Positions 33,591 to 47,241 of a DNA stretch of 64,000 nucleotides are shown one piece after another (position 1 is the stretch's first letter; each line of letters begins with the position of its first letter). This stretch comes from Bombus terrestris (taxonomy: Eukaryota > Arthropoda > Insecta > Hymenoptera > Apidae): contig NC_063279.1 in assembly GCF_910591885.1 (NCBI RefSeq), positions 13,764,001 to 13,828,000 of the forward strand, read 5' to 3'. The position numbers were made by a program, and so were the translations under genes. Below the pieces are notes generated by a model. It had not been told where the DNA came from and made no database searches. It worked only from the letters and a program-made list of their open reading frames with translations.

Positions 33591-33740
33591 AGCGTTCAAA
33601 CGATCAATATTATTGTCGATATTTCAGAGTTTTCAGCATTGTGTAAACGATACACATTGATCGTCTAGATGGTATCTTACGATAATATTGACAATAATAT
33701 TCCCAATAATATTCACAATAATATTGATCGTCTAAACGCT
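33591..33740. repeat. Foldback (MITE-like) element with 26-bp terminal inverted repeats
   Basis: Bases 33591-33616 and 33715-33740 are inverted repeats matching at 24 of 26 positions, starting AGCGTTCAAACGATCA. The right half contains three to four copies of an AATAATATT-centred unit (about 33680-33728). No coding capacity. The arms are too long and precise to be chance. Confidence 0.6.
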
Positions 33741-36700
33741 CTACGACGTTCATAGCTGTTTTATCGTTATACTTAATTTCTATTAACAATATTTCCAGTA
33801 ACAATCTGTAACAGTAAGTGCAACATTTAAACAACATTTTAACAACTGTGTTAGAAAACGACAAATTATTTCGATGTTTAACAGCAAAGAAATATTAATT
33901 CCTTTTAATGATATAATACTTTTGTTTGTTATAGATCTGTCGTTATAGATCCTGTAAAAGAACCAAACTTTTCGCCGTACCAAAAACTTCATTTTGTCTA
34001 TGCTATTTTACATCACATCATCTCCTCTTTCCAGTCGCACCATAAATTATACCTCGTTCTGTGTGCCTTGAAGAAAGAACTATTCAAGCGTCTGAATACT
34101 CAATATTCAAATCACGTCGGCTGGAGTTCGTGTGTCCCCAATTTAACCGCGTTTTCAATGCTTTGTAACAAAGTAAAATGAGCTCTTGAACTACAAACAG
34201 TTACATCTCTCTTCGTGCTGCGCATAAATATGATTAATTTTAACGAGAAACTAAATTTGTACAGTTTTCTAAAAAAAAAAGAGAGAGAAAAGAACGAGAG
34301 ATTTTTCTTTTAGAAAAGTCTCATTTTATTACACATTCTCGATATATTTTAAAGAAAATAGTACATTGACGTTTATTTTTTATTCATACTTGACATTCGA
34401 GGAGCATTCATTTTTAAACATCCTGTATAATATTATCTCTATTCATATTTTGTCGTGGTATTATGACGCTTTGGGTGGCTTTTATTTTACACGTAACAGC
34501 ACTCGTGGAATTGCAAATCTCATGCTGTCTACGGTCCTTGAACCATCGTAAGCATTCTCCCCCACTTTTTTGTCCTTGTGACGCAACCAATATGTTGTTT
34601 AACACGTTCACTGTGGATTTTGGTTTCATTTGAAAACTGCTCGCAATTATATGCGAGTGTAATATTCGATGTTTCGAAGATAGCTACTTCCGGGAAAATG
34701 TTAGATATTCATTAAAAAGAACATTTAATCATCAGAGGATTTGAATTAACATCGAGTATTTTTATATTCATTCGCGAAAAAATAAAAACAAAACGCAAGT
34801 GTTTGGTAGGTGGCCCAAGATTTTTACACAAGATTGTATAAACTAGCCTAGGATGAATATGAAAATACTATGGCTCGTTAAATGCCGGAGGGTTAAAAGA
34901 TTTTTCATCGTTCGTTTCTCCAACGATGATGAAATTCCTCTATAAAGCACAGTGTATGACAGGATGATATACATAGCGCTATAAAAGATAAATATGTGAG
35001 ATAGAATACACGAGAATGAACCTGTCGCACGATAAATACCCGAAAAATGTGGCTAGAGTTCAGACAAAAACCACTTACAAGCAGTTTAAAGAAGAAATGA
35101 GAAGATACGAAGAACTGCGGTGGTTAATAGACGAATTACGAGTGCTAACGTATTTTAACAAACATAAGTCGGCGCTTTTTTCACTATATGTGAACTCACT
35201 CAATGTGAAATAGGAAGCAAAAAGCAAAGATACACGGAGAAATATTTCATAAATGTTCATATTTGAACTTGAATAAAAATTTTCCGCTAAGAAGAGATTT
35301 TCGCAAGAAAAAGTATCGGACGAATATTTCATTGCTTTTTTCCTTCTCGATTTCTTCGCTAAGCTTTCTTCTTCTTTATTCTTCACTCGTGTTCTTTACA
35401 CGCTATTTAAATTCGATCGTCGAAAGAATTTTGCTGGTGCTCGGTTTTGCGCGAACAATCCTTTCGTAGAATTCTATTTTGCTGCTGCGAATGGGAAGAA
35501 CATTGCCGGTGGTTAATTGCTAGAAAATTGGTAGATTCTATTCGAACGGTTGGCGACGTCGTTCCCTTCTTTGTGTGGCATTCGCGGAATCACGAGACGC
35601 TTATCAATCCTGGTTAATCGTTCCGCAATCTTGTCTCCCGATTGAACTCATTATCAAGTCATTGCATTTTACGCGAAATTCCTGTGTATTATGTGCGTTC
35701 TGCAGATTCTCGTAGCTTCGAGTTTTTCAAAAATAGATAAAACTAGTTCTTTTAATATTTGAAAGTTCGAACCTACCTGAAACGTATTGGAGTTCGATAA
35801 CCATGTTTGAAGTAATCTGTGCTATACGCTATTACACGTGTAACGTTATTTTTCAGAAATTTTCGAAAGAATAAAATGGCAAACATTGTAGATTTTCTCT
35901 TGTAGATTGGTATTGTGCGGGTTAAAAATATCTGAATCTTGACGTCATCGACGCCAAGCATAACGCTAAGTTCTGTCAGTGATCCGATTATGTACTGGTT
36001 AAGTAACGCTCTGGTTATTGGTTCGTTGGTACGGTTCAACGTTTGTTCCTCAAAGTTACATGGTATTTGTTTAAACCTTGCTTGTTCGTTTGGCTTGTAC
36101 GAATAGGAGTGTGTATCTGACAGGTATAATATTTAGTGGTAGAAACCGTAGTAAATAAGGAACATGGAAAGCTGATCATATTCGTTAGTCGGCATTAGTA
36201 TGTTGTGTCTATAAAAAGTATCTTGATGCTTAACGTTACGTACGAAGGCATCATACGTGGCATCGTGAGAGTTCTTGTCAATTCTGATGGGTAAAAGTGA
36301 CTCGACTGCAATTTCTCTTCTTATATAATGCTTAAAAGCGACAGTCAGGTGTTAGTTTTTCATGGTTTTTTATTTTGATGAAAACTTTCGTTCTCATGTT
36401 TGATGTACAGTGATCTAATTTCCATTAGAGACATAAATCATTTGCATATATTCGATCGAATATTCATATTTTGAAATTTATCCTACAAAAACAGGTTCAT
36501 ACGGACAGGATTATTAAAAGAATATTTACAAGCGGGAAATTTAAATTTTAGTGAGGTTCCGCACCAGGGTTTGATATGTTTGCACAATGTTTTTTTTCGC
36601 TGCAAATGAAAAATGGTTTTCGGATGTGTAGCATCGGCTTCAGTGGACTGCGACATATGTAGATTGCGGCATTTATAAAATGCGTGTGGATAGTATCTAT

Positions 36701-37892
36701 AGCAAAACTCCAATATTTCCAGCAGTTATACAAAACCAATTTTCCTCTGTAAGGTGTGATTTTCCAAAAAAACTCGTTTTTTTTTTTTTAAACAGGGAAT
36801 AACGTATTAAATTCATATTCTGATATTGAATATACGCCATTCATCAATTATTGGTACACACTTTATTTGCTATAGTATCTTCTTATTTATTAACCGATTA
36901 GATCCAATCAGTTAGGTTGGTATATTAAATTTTGTATCATTTATTAGTAGGTTTCATATAACTAGAATTTAATGCTATGAAAATGGAATGTATATGATAA
37001 CACACTGTCGTATATTGGAAAGTAAAGGCACATGCCAATGGCCAATAATTTTTGCAGCCACTTGTGTTAGTATTATAGGTATTTACGACCAATAATTTTT
37101 TCAATCATTTCTCTCATGAAACTACACACACTTTTGGTATTCCACGCGTGCTGTCTTTCAAATTCTAATATCCGAATATTCGGATACCCTGTTTGTGATA
37201 ATTCACCCGTTATCATGTCGCGTCTCTCTATTCCGATTCTATGGAGATACACAGAATCCAGGGAGTTTCATGGATGACTTTAATATAGTTTTCGAAATCC
37301 TTCGAAGGACGCTCTCTGCTCTGTACGTGGCAAAAGAGAACGTGGGCGGGAGGAGCCGAGACCATCGTGGAAGCGCTTGATTTTATCGAGCCTTTTCTTG
37401 TATGTCTTTTGCGACGACACGAGTGAAGTACAAGGAAACATTTTATTGGTTTTCAATTTTTAAATTGCTGTTCCGTTCGTGGTTCTTTTGCGCGATCGTT
37501 TTAAATGCATTGTAATTTAAGCGCTGACCGCCGTGTTTTGTTACAGGCTACTACAACATTCCTGTTATACGAGCTTCTCTCAGGAAAGTTTATTTAGACG
37601 TTTCAACAAAACAGGAAGACTTTTAATGTTATATCAAAATTTTTGTATATACCTGATATTGAAACGTGAAGTCGCGCATAAAAATTCTTTCATATTTTTA
37701 TTAATTAAGCTTCAGAAATGTCGATATAAAATTCAGCATGTGTACAAAACTCGGGGAGGATCTTTTTGATAATAATTAACATCGTTAAACCGCAAACATC
37801 CCGATGACATCCTTCTGGCGTCGTGACTTGAATGCTGGTCACTTTTTTTTCAATCGTACTATTAATTCTCTCTCTCTATTTCTTGGTTGCAG

Positions 37893-38272
37893 ATAAGAAC
37901 AGCAACGACCGAAGAATTCAGAGTCGAGATCGTTCCGTTAGTGTCGTGTCGCGCGTCACCATTTTGACGTATTCAACGTCTTTTTTTTTTCTCTTTATCC
38001 TTTTCCTTCGTGTCATTCGGATGCGGTGAAACATTCGTGGCAATGGTATACGGAAATTAAGTGAAGATTCTCCACTCCCGCTGGATTTCACGGAAATTTA
38101 ATATTCTCGAATTGCGTATTCTGCTCGCGGATCCTCGACGTTTGAAAATATTATAGTTTCGATAGGCGAATCGGAATTCGTAACGCGAAGTAACGGGGTA
38201 AAAAAAGTAAAGAAGTACGCGGTGTTTAAAGAATAGTAGTATAACATATCTTGTCCATTCGGCGACGACGAG
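37893..38272 (+). other. 5' UTR part of the signal-peptide exon, furin-like gene
   Basis: Begins after TTGGTTGCAG (AG 37891-37892) preceded by a TCTCTCTCTATTTCTT tract. It contains stops in all frames and at least two minute upstream ORFs: ATG CGG TGA at 38021-38029 and a five-codon ORF at 38043-38060. These could dampen translation of the main frame. Confidence 0.55.
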
Positions 38273-38467
38273 ATGATCATCGTTCAGGGCGGTTCGTTGT
38301 GCGTGTTGTTAGTGGTGTTGATCGGTGCTCTGTTGGTAAAGTCGGAACCTGGACCACGGTCGCGACCTACGCCGATTTTCAGCAACCAGTTCGCAGTTTA
38401 CATTCCGGATGGACCGGATGTCGCCGCAGAAATTGCCGCCAAGTATGGTTTCGACAACTATGGACAG
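38273..38467 (+). CDS. Furin-like proprotein convertase, N-terminal coding exon (partial)
   Basis: ATG 38273 opens 65 codons ending GGA CAG before donor GTGAGT (GT 38468-38469), phase 0. Residues 1-24 are a classic signal peptide (short polar start, then a CVLLVVLIGALLV core). They are followed by the first part of the S8 pro-domain: IFSNQFAVYIPDGPDVA, then IAAKYGFDNYGQ. This matches the T-N-x-W/F-A-V-x-I-x-G-G-P...A...K-H/Y-G-F-x-N-x-G-Q pattern of furin/PC5-type convertases, and the family's intron also falls after this Gln. The pro-domain folds the protease and inhibits it until cleaved in the secretory pathway; the enzyme then cuts precursors after basic residues. The catalytic domain lies outside the window. 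It looks closer to the furin/Fur2/PC5 branch than to PC2; I cannot decide between Fur1 and Fur2. Confidence 0.82.
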
Positions 38468-40992
38468 GTGAGTCTCGATCTTTCTTTTTATATCTCGCCG
38501 TTAGCATGCTAAAATGGAATGATTGACTTTTCTTATGGGATGAGTGGCAAACCACATTGATCAGCTCCATAAATCGAAGACCAGAAAAGGGTGATGATGT
38601 TGCGAGCACTATCTCTCAAGTAGCCATTTACCTCGAAATTTGTAACTATTTTTGGAGAATTGAACATCAATCGAGTATTTGTTTAGTGAAATGAGAAAGC
38701 TACTGCTTAATATTCTAATTAACTTTTACATCTGTTTGACAAATTTTACTGTAACGGACGCGATACAATTTAAAATCAATTTTCGTTTGTCGACTTAATG
38801 GCTTTTGTAAATTGTATTTCCATTGAACACGAAATGAACAACAAATTGAGAATGCATTTCTTTCTCAATATTTTATATATAGCGCTGTTTAATAATATTT
38901 TGGAGATTTCAAACATCACGCATTGGCGAGACAGATTTAAAATCAAGATATAAACGAAAAACGCGATTATCAATGGAGCTCTTTGAGAGACTTTATCTTG
39001 GTCGTCGTCTTTCAGTCACTTCAGTTCAAGCGGTCTCGATTAACTACATAATTTAAGCCCATTATTCGTGCGTGTTCAACTCAGCACGATTCAAAAACGC
39101 CACGATCTAAATTCATTACAAAAGTTTTGCGGTTATCGCCACGGATTGACATAGTTTTGATAACAGGTTTCAGGTTTTACTTTCGCGTGTTTCCAACTCG
39201 ATGCTCGTGTTGTTTCGACTATTAAAAAAACTTATAGGACACTTTGGCTATTTCACAATTAAAAGTTTTTCTGGTAGTTACGCGTTACGCAGATTGCGAT
39301 AAAAACAATCTTTCTCGTGATAACGTTCGAGCTCTAGAAGTTTTATCGTGGCTTGTTTCACGATTCGCGTGTACCAATGTGAAAAATGAAACCAAGTTCA
39401 ATATGTACTTAGAAATTTTAATGAAATTCAATACCAAAGGTTACTAATACTAATCCCAAGATATTTCTTACCTATGTGTGCGGTTCGAGTTTTCGTTAAA
39501 TTTCAAAAATCTGTAAACAACTATTCAGATACTTGAACAAATTCTTACGTCTTCAAATTTCTCTTTCAAACTAAAAAAATCCCAACTTTCGAATTTTCGA
39601 ATACTCGAGTTTCATTAAATATTAAATATGTAATAACACATAATCCGTATTATGAACGCAATATAACATCGTGAAGCCCTTACATTATTATCGTGCTTGT
39701 GATTTCATAATTTCCATTCATTCTATTTATAGTTGATGTTATATGTTTCCAATGATAAACTCTTTCTATCGGTAGTTATCAGGAGATGCTAGGGAATAGT
39801 GCGTATAGCATTGCTCAATTTTGAGAATGTGTTCTGTTCGCCGCTATTGTTCCAAAGTAGTTATTGTAATAGTGTGGAAGTAGTCCCGTGGGAGGAATTA
39901 AGAGGAATGGCTCGTTACACGGTTCTCAGAGACTTGGCGTATCGGTATTCGATAGTTTATTAACCTTGACCATCGAACTTACTTTAATCACCTGCACTTT
40001 TCTGCCAACTCTAATTATTCATCTTAATGCTGTTGAATAATCCATGACAGTCGAGGATCCCTTCATACGATTTACCTTCTCTTTACTTTATATTATTCAT
40101 TCTTATTCCAAGTCTTACTACGAATCAGTTAATCGCTTCTTAAATATTATTTTTATCGCTTGAAATAATCTGTGCATTAAGAAATCGTCTATTTATTAAC
40201 CGTGTAACCTTCGTTATTCTCTTGCGCCAACTTTATAAAGAAACTTTCGAAACTTTTTCAAACACAACGAAACAAAATTGTCAGTTAAATTTTATCCATA
40301 AAATTGCCGTGAAACTAAACTATAGCGCTGGTGAATGTACATCGACCAACGCAACGCAAGCAGCAACTTTAAACTTCGGATTAGTTAAGGTCAGACATCA
40401 GTTTGTTAAATGGAGCGGATAGGGCGAAGGCATAAAAACTTGTGCCGATAATTATTCCAAGGGAAGGACACTAATTACCTGCATTAGCTAGATCAAGGTT
40501 TAAAATACGGCTAGTTAAATACAGTTATAGCGAACTTTCATTATTAACCATTATGCACTTCCAAACAACAAACATTTTTCTTCTCCTATTTTACGAATAA
40601 TATATCTCGCCATTCAGAAAATATATAATACATTTCGGTCGTTTCGTTTTCGCACAGAACAGAATACAATGCGAAAGCATTTAGTACCGAGAGGACTTGG
40701 AAAATTCGTTTCTCTATTTTTTCGAGACACCCTATACGATACATACTTTTACCACAAAAAGTAATAGCATTTTTACACGCGGGTGTAATGGACGCGTGCT
40801 ATCACCGGATCACAGTGTCCTTTCCACGAGCGTTTCGCAAAGTATCGTTCGCGGCCCTCGATGACGATCGCATCGAAAAAATTTTACAGCTGCTTCAAAC
40901 CAGGCCGCTGTGCGAACCGGAACGGTTATCGCCACCTAAAAGTCTCATGATCCTCAAACTATATATCACGTTTAGCTTCCATATAGCTACTA

Positions 40993-41043
40993 CAAATTTC
41001 ACGATTTGCATTCCCGATCCAAGCTTTTGCGATCGTTAAACTG
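40993..41043 (+). repeat. Direct repeat, copy 1
   Basis: AAATTTCACGATTTGCATTC and the following ~30 bases recur with substitutions at 41371-41421 (AATTTCACGATCTGCATTC...GTCAAACTG). Origin unknown; a local duplication or dispersed repeat. Confidence 0.5.
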
Positions 41044-41251
41044 TATACAATTTGTTGCTGAATGTTCTCTATAATACTTGATTTGAGTATTAAAAATCCT
41101 CTTTCGCAACAGTACAGCTTATTCGGTGGAATAACGATATAACGTAGAAATAACGACTTTAGGAAAATCGAGTTTGAACGTTTTAATCGTTATAATCGTT
41201 GCAATTTTGTAAGAACGTCTCATTAACTCTGATATTCGAGTTTCGCAACAG

Positions 41252-41345
41252 TGGTAATAAAATTTCAAGACGTAAAAGTGCGACACATATAATACAATTC
41301 ATGAAACGTATCTAAAAGTGTTCGAATACTTTCGTCCGCCTGTAT
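41252..41345 (+). repeat. Partial copy of the TA-flanked MITE family
   Basis: GTAATAAAATTTCAAG core, then about 50 bases later TTCGAATACTTTCGTCCGCC ending CTGTA. Same order and spacing as half of the element at 53400-53719. Confidence 0.5.
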
Positions 41346-41370
41346 AGCGTGTAGCTATGTATAGAGTGTG

Positions 41371-41421
41371 CGAATTTCACGATCTGCATTCGTGATTCTG
41401 ACTTTTGTGACCGTCAAACTG
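41371..41421 (+). repeat. Direct repeat, copy 2
   Basis: Degenerate copy of 40993-41043, 378 bp downstream in the same orientation. Confidence 0.5.
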
Positions 41422-42664
41422 CGTTCGTTTGCGGCTACACTTTTATGCAGCCACTGGACGCCGCATCCCTTTTCGTTGTTCGATTGGGAAAAAATTCATC
41501 GTGTCAACTATCAGGGGAGATATTTCGTGACTCCAACTAATTTGCGACCCTTGTTATGCCAACAACTGAATAAAAAACCATTGGAATTAAGTTTACTGCT
41601 GGCATGAATTGCGTCCGATATTTTCCACCGCTCGTATCTTCGTCCATTTGTCAAGGTTTTTGGATGTTTCGCTATTCAATTTTTCGCTGCTGTATACCGG
41701 GCCAATCAGTCTGTATTTTGTGTATTTTTCTGCGTGCAGCACCTGTATTTAATGGAGAAAAATATACATTTCTAGAAAACGTATCTGTGGTAGGTATGTA
41801 TTTTCTATAATCTGATGTTACGATAATATATAATGACATAATACGAATTCTTAATAATTAGCTCTATATTATTGATTATAGGTGTTATTATTATACCTCT
41901 ATTATTATAGGTGTTACCTATATTATTTATAGCATTTCGATAATTATAAGTCGATTTTGTCCTAAAAATTTAAGTTAAAAATTTTAATTTAATTAATGAT
42001 CTTAGACTGTGTAGTTTGTGATTGGAGGAAAATCATAAAACAAAGATTCAAATGATCAGTAAGAGAATTAAATGCAAAATCAAATATCGCGACGAAGTAA
42101 AATTGACGTAGATACATATACAGAAAAATTTATATTTTGATATCGTAATTCAAATTAAAATTAAATTTTATCATGATTAATCCTTGCCACTATTTAACCT
42201 GTGGTCGATATATAAATGTAATTCCACGTTACAAGACAACGAATTAATAATGTCTGAATTATTCATATCTCTGCTAGCAGTAGACGTTGAATTTTCATTA
42301 TGCCTCCAGCGTAGTAAATATTAATATCTACAATTTCCACGCACTCAGGTAACCAAACCACCGGTACTATCCGCAAATAGTATTACGTTTACTATCATTT
42401 ATTATTACTATCCTTACTATTATCCTCTCGATAAACCGAAAACCTTAATCTTCTATGTTCCCAAATAGGAGCATTAAACATTTCGCATTCGATATGCCAA
42501 ATAATATACGAATAAAATAACATCATGTTTTGCCATACTGTTGATGATTAAAATTTAGAGTAACCATCTGTATCTTCGTTTATTTAATTTCGAAAAAACT
42601 TCTACATACATTTTTAAATCGATTTCTTTGTTCAGTATAATCATTCTAATCGTATTTCATTACA

Positions 42665-42693
42665 ATGCTAATGAAATTTCAAAATGTTTCATA
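42665..42693 (+). repeat. Core fragment of the TA-flanked MITE family
   Basis: GCTAATGAAATTTCAAAATG followed by TTTCATAC. Matches the internal core of the 53400-53719 element. Confidence 0.45.
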
Positions 42694-45600
42694 CGTTTCA
42701 TACAATATGTGGATGGAAAGTTACCAATGCTAAATATTGAAGCAGTTTCGCTCTATTATGTGCCTAAATCTTCGTGGAACCACGATAATTTCCGCGTTTT
42801 CCACGACTCCTCGCGGCGTTTGGTGGAATTTCCATCATCTCGACTGGTAGAACCTGCACACAGGCTACATTTCTCCAGCAGCCAAAGTTTTTATCTCACC
42901 AGGGATGACGTACGGTTAAAGTATCCTTTCTCTCTATTTCTCTAGGTGCTCCGCTTCTTTTCGGAGCGTTTTATCGGCGCGATTCTTTTCCATGTTGAAC
43001 TGCGCGATAGGTTGGCGAACAAAAGAGCGAAACAAAAGGGCGAAAAAAGAGCGGAGGAGTATCGAAGAGGTAGAAGAACGGTGTGTTGTTGGGACGTAAA
43101 TGCGTCATGAGATGGAAGTTTATTACCAGTTTCTGGCAAATGCGGCTTCTATTTGTTTCGGATGCATCGCGATCATTGCAACGAGCTATGTTTGCGCTCG
43201 CGGTTCAACTATTTTTTTTCCCATTTGTTCTCCGTTCTTGAGTTTTTCGTCGTAAATATCCAAATGTATCCTAGATGGCCTTTTTTTGCATTCGTGTGCT
43301 TTGTTGCAGATAGAAAGTTTGCAGCTTTTTCACTTGTTGTAAGACGCACCTAGCTTCGAATAATAATTTGATTCGTGTGTTTGATTGTTCAAAACTACGC
43401 CGGATTCCACTGATAGATGAAATTTTTTTCTCTCTTGAAAAATCTACAACTAGATAGATGATCACAGTCCAAAGGATGCTTATATACAATTTCAATGATT
43501 GTGCTTTTTCGATTCGTTTTTAATTGTCAAGTGTTCACCCGTAAAACTCACGAACACACATTGTTAAACAATAATCGATATGAAATATTTATTCTTAAGA
43601 GTCATTCATACTAGGAAATTTTCAAAGCGAAATTTCCGACACTCGCGTCATGGATTTTAAACATTCAGTTTCGAATGGCTACCGCGTAATCGTCAGTCAG
43701 CTTGAAAAATGGTGGACGGATGCAGGAATTAACGCGAAAGCGTGTTAAATGTAGGTTTCTTTGATCGCGCGCTGCGTGGTTTTGCTCTCGGTGAAATTTC
43801 GTCACATTTTATCGTTAGTGATTTGACTCACCCTTTTTTTTGTATTCCGCGGTATTTATTTTGCGCAGTTTTGAGGTCAACGAGTTTTGTGTTATGTGAC
43901 TCGTTTCGACGATTGACGACTCTTTTGGGGCAACGATATCGATAGTTTGCTGCTTTTTAACGTTTAGGTCGTTTGTCTTTCGTTCAGAAATTGTTGCGAT
44001 TTTACGATTGATGTGTTCGTTACAAATCGTGAGTGTAAGAACGACATTTTTACGATAAACAATCGATTTATTATCGTAAGACGGCTGGAAGAAGCATTTT
44101 TCTTTCAGAAATAAAAAGTAAAGCTTGAAAGTAATAGAAAAATATTATTTTATCTTTTATAAGTTAATTCAACTGGTTAATTCAATTAATAACTAGCAAA
44201 CTAGCTAACAAATAACTTACAAAAATACAATGATAAATATCATGGTATGTTGTATCGTTTTAATCGATAACAATCATGTTTGCATTCTTTATTCCGCGTT
44301 TGCATTAAATTTCCGTTTATTTATGTTATTCTATACTCACGGCGGAGAAAACGGAAACGAAATGAAATTGGTATTCACGATCGTCGATTTGTATTCAAGC
44401 TTTCATTTTATTGTTCCTTCTAAAAGACAAAAGATGAACGATTTACATTGATCGTCAAAGACTTCTGATGATTCACGAGTTTCCACGTTACAATGGAATT
44501 GTTTCCTTTGAATCTCTAAACTTTATATCATCAGATTTATGGAAATTCGAAGTCGAAACGTTTGTGGATATACAGAATGCAATTAGACGAATATAAAGAT
44601 TGTATCCAGCGTTTCATTCATGCAAATTTCTCTTCCATTTGACGGTATGGTAATAAGTAAATGTGTACTATAAAAGCTACGGTCCATCTACATTTTGTTC
44701 TACGTAAGTTTTATCCTTCTTAAACTCTGTTGTATTAAATAATGAGAAACATTCGAGGTTCTATGGATCACGAACGTTGCCTAGTAACTTTGCCCGTTAC
44801 TTGCTCGATCCTTCTTTGTCTATCGTAGCAAAAGGAGCTGTGGACAGCTCTCTAGATGGGAGAGGTCTATCTAGAAGGCATTGGATATCTACAATCACCG
44901 TATCGAATATGGTGGGGAATCGATTTAAACGTGTTTTGATGGTCGTTGTTGCTATATAGGACGTTGGTACGGCAATGTGTCTCGTTTGCTCCAGAAAAGT
45001 TCACTCGTGGATGTAATATTAAGGCGAGGCCGTTCAGAGAAAGGATTTCGTGTTTCTCACGTGTGGGTGCCGCCCAGGTATCTCGGCATACCTATTTGTC
45101 TACATTTCTCTTTTATGCTACGCTTTATAAGACCCTTCTCCTCCATCTAATCGATATTATTAGGGAAATTTTATGAATCTTACAAAGTTCTTTATATTAT
45201 GAATTTACTATTTTTCTAGTTAGAGGATTTAAACTTCAATCGAGCAAAATCAAATTTGTAAATTACAGGTTCCTACGTGTTATATAAAAGATCATTTATC
45301 GTCTATCGTTTTATCTTTCTACAAATGCAAATTCAACGTAAAGGGAGAGACGGTTATTTTTCTAAGCAACAATGACGAACATGTTCAAACGTGCTCGAAT
45401 ATAAACTTAAATACTGGCACTTTTCGAGTGAAATTCAATAGTTAGAATAGCATTACCCAGGGGATAACCCAATAAGCCAAAGTGCAGGTACTTCGCGTCG
45501 AGAGCGAGAGTCGAACTGCGCAACCATTGCGAAACTGTTCCTCCGAGTCGAGTTTTAAGGAAAAGAAAACGAAGGAAACCGGAAGGCGATACAGACTATA

Positions 45601-47241
45601 TGGTTCCTGCGACCATTTCAAACACTAAAATAATTTCGTCCGAATTACACGCGGATGTTTTACAATCGCCTTGAGACTAATGGTAAACAGTTGTTCGTAC
45701 GCGTGGCTGGCGAACAGAAAATAATAGAAAAATGTAACGTGACATTTCCTAGCGTGGAAAATGTAATAACTTTCCGAAGAAGCTTCACGTCGACGAGTAT
45801 TTACTACGGCGATGACAACTTGGTAGGTTTTGGAAGCTTACAGAATTCAATTCACAAAAGGTACAAAGAACAACCGCTTTTACGTTAATAACTCTAAGAT
45901 CGTAAATTTTTAATTATGCCATTGTTGCAACAGACGAGAGACGTAAAGACATCATTTTATAAATTTTTTGCTAATTTTTAAAGAAACTGGAGCATGATCA
46001 TACCGTTTATGATTGGAAATGTTCTTTTTAGATTTTGAATGGATTTGACATTTAACCTATGAATGACTATCTTGAAATTTGATACGCATAATTCCTATAC
46101 CATAGAGTTTATGGTCTATAGTATAGACATAGACCATAGGCCACAGGATCTAATAACGACCCTGGGTCAGGGAATTCGATATAGATAACATCGACATTAT
46201 GGAACTCGATAGTCACAACTTTGTGATTACGGAACCTGATACAAAGAACGCAAATGCTATAGAACTATATATGTATAGCTACGTCGAAGATCGTACAGTA
46301 TTTTAGTATTTAGTATTTTAGTACAGTATTTTAGTAGAGAAATTCGAGTATAACGAAGAACAATATAAAAGGTGTTCTCAAACTGATAATGAAATTCGGA
46401 AGCTGGTGAATCGATGCACGTAAAAAAGAATAAATCGAAAGTGTACACATAATGATATCTTTCTGTAGGAATCTTCTTTTTTGAATAAACTGGCGTTGGA
46501 TCATGACATTAACATTAGAAATTTGTTTACAAGTTGTATATATTATGTAATAGCATTCGAACATTATCGAAACTGGTTTGATATCAGCATAATCGTGCAT
46601 AGAGCATCATCGAAACAGGTTTCGGATTGAAGAACTTTACACATATACCTCTGAATTCATTAAAGTCCAATATACGCTTTCTTTAATTTATACAATTTTA
46701 TAATCGATAATATAACGAGTTATTTCGAAATTTTAATCCTAGCATCTCGTGTAGATAAATTCAAGTTCGTTAGAATCCGATTTCTACAGGGCGTTTTTTT
46801 TAATTGGAAACGGTAGAATATTTCAGGAGGGATTAAAGTTATCAAAGAAATGTTTTAACAAAAGTTGTTTGGTTCGAAAGGGGACATCGCATTACGCAAA
46901 TTGGTTTTTTTTGCATGTCGAGCAATAGAGAAGATTTAAAAGCGACGTCATTTTTTTAAATGGAATCGTATATCTCTTAATATATTGATCGATCCATCTC
47001 GGAATTTTCTATAAAAAATATTCATCTATTTATACCAAAAAAAGTATTAGATTATCAAATATTTTATCTTTAATTTGCCAAATCGAACGATTTAACGACG
47101 CGCAGCGGTATTATTGTGTTTACGTTGTCTTTGTCTTCCACACCTTAAATTTTACAAATTGAAGTTAAAATACCTGCTAAACTAGTAGTTTCTCAACACA
47201 AATAGACTAATAGGGAATGTCAAAATGGATCGATTAATGTA

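Larger units (their letters stand above)
30252..37892 (+). other. Long first intron of the furin-like gene
   Basis: 7.6 kb, CpG-rich at its beginning (to about 30900) and A+T-rich afterwards. It contains a partial copy of a dispersed element at 31551-31632, a 150-bp foldback element at 33591-33740 and several small unrecognised ORFs (33354-33554 minus; 35016-35213 plus). It ends in an exemplary acceptor at 37891-37892 behind a long CT tract. Confidence 0.45.

Noticed and set aside
42944..43110. Strong acceptor (CTCTATTTCTCTAG) followed by about 55 open codons, considered as the next convertase exon
   Set aside because: The peptide is basic and lacks any pro-domain features, and no usable donor follows. 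It is left as a cryptic acceptor.
46085..46145. TATGGTCTAT...ATAGACCATA hairpin
   Set aside because: A short 10-bp stem in A+T-rich DNA with nothing else to support an RNA gene.
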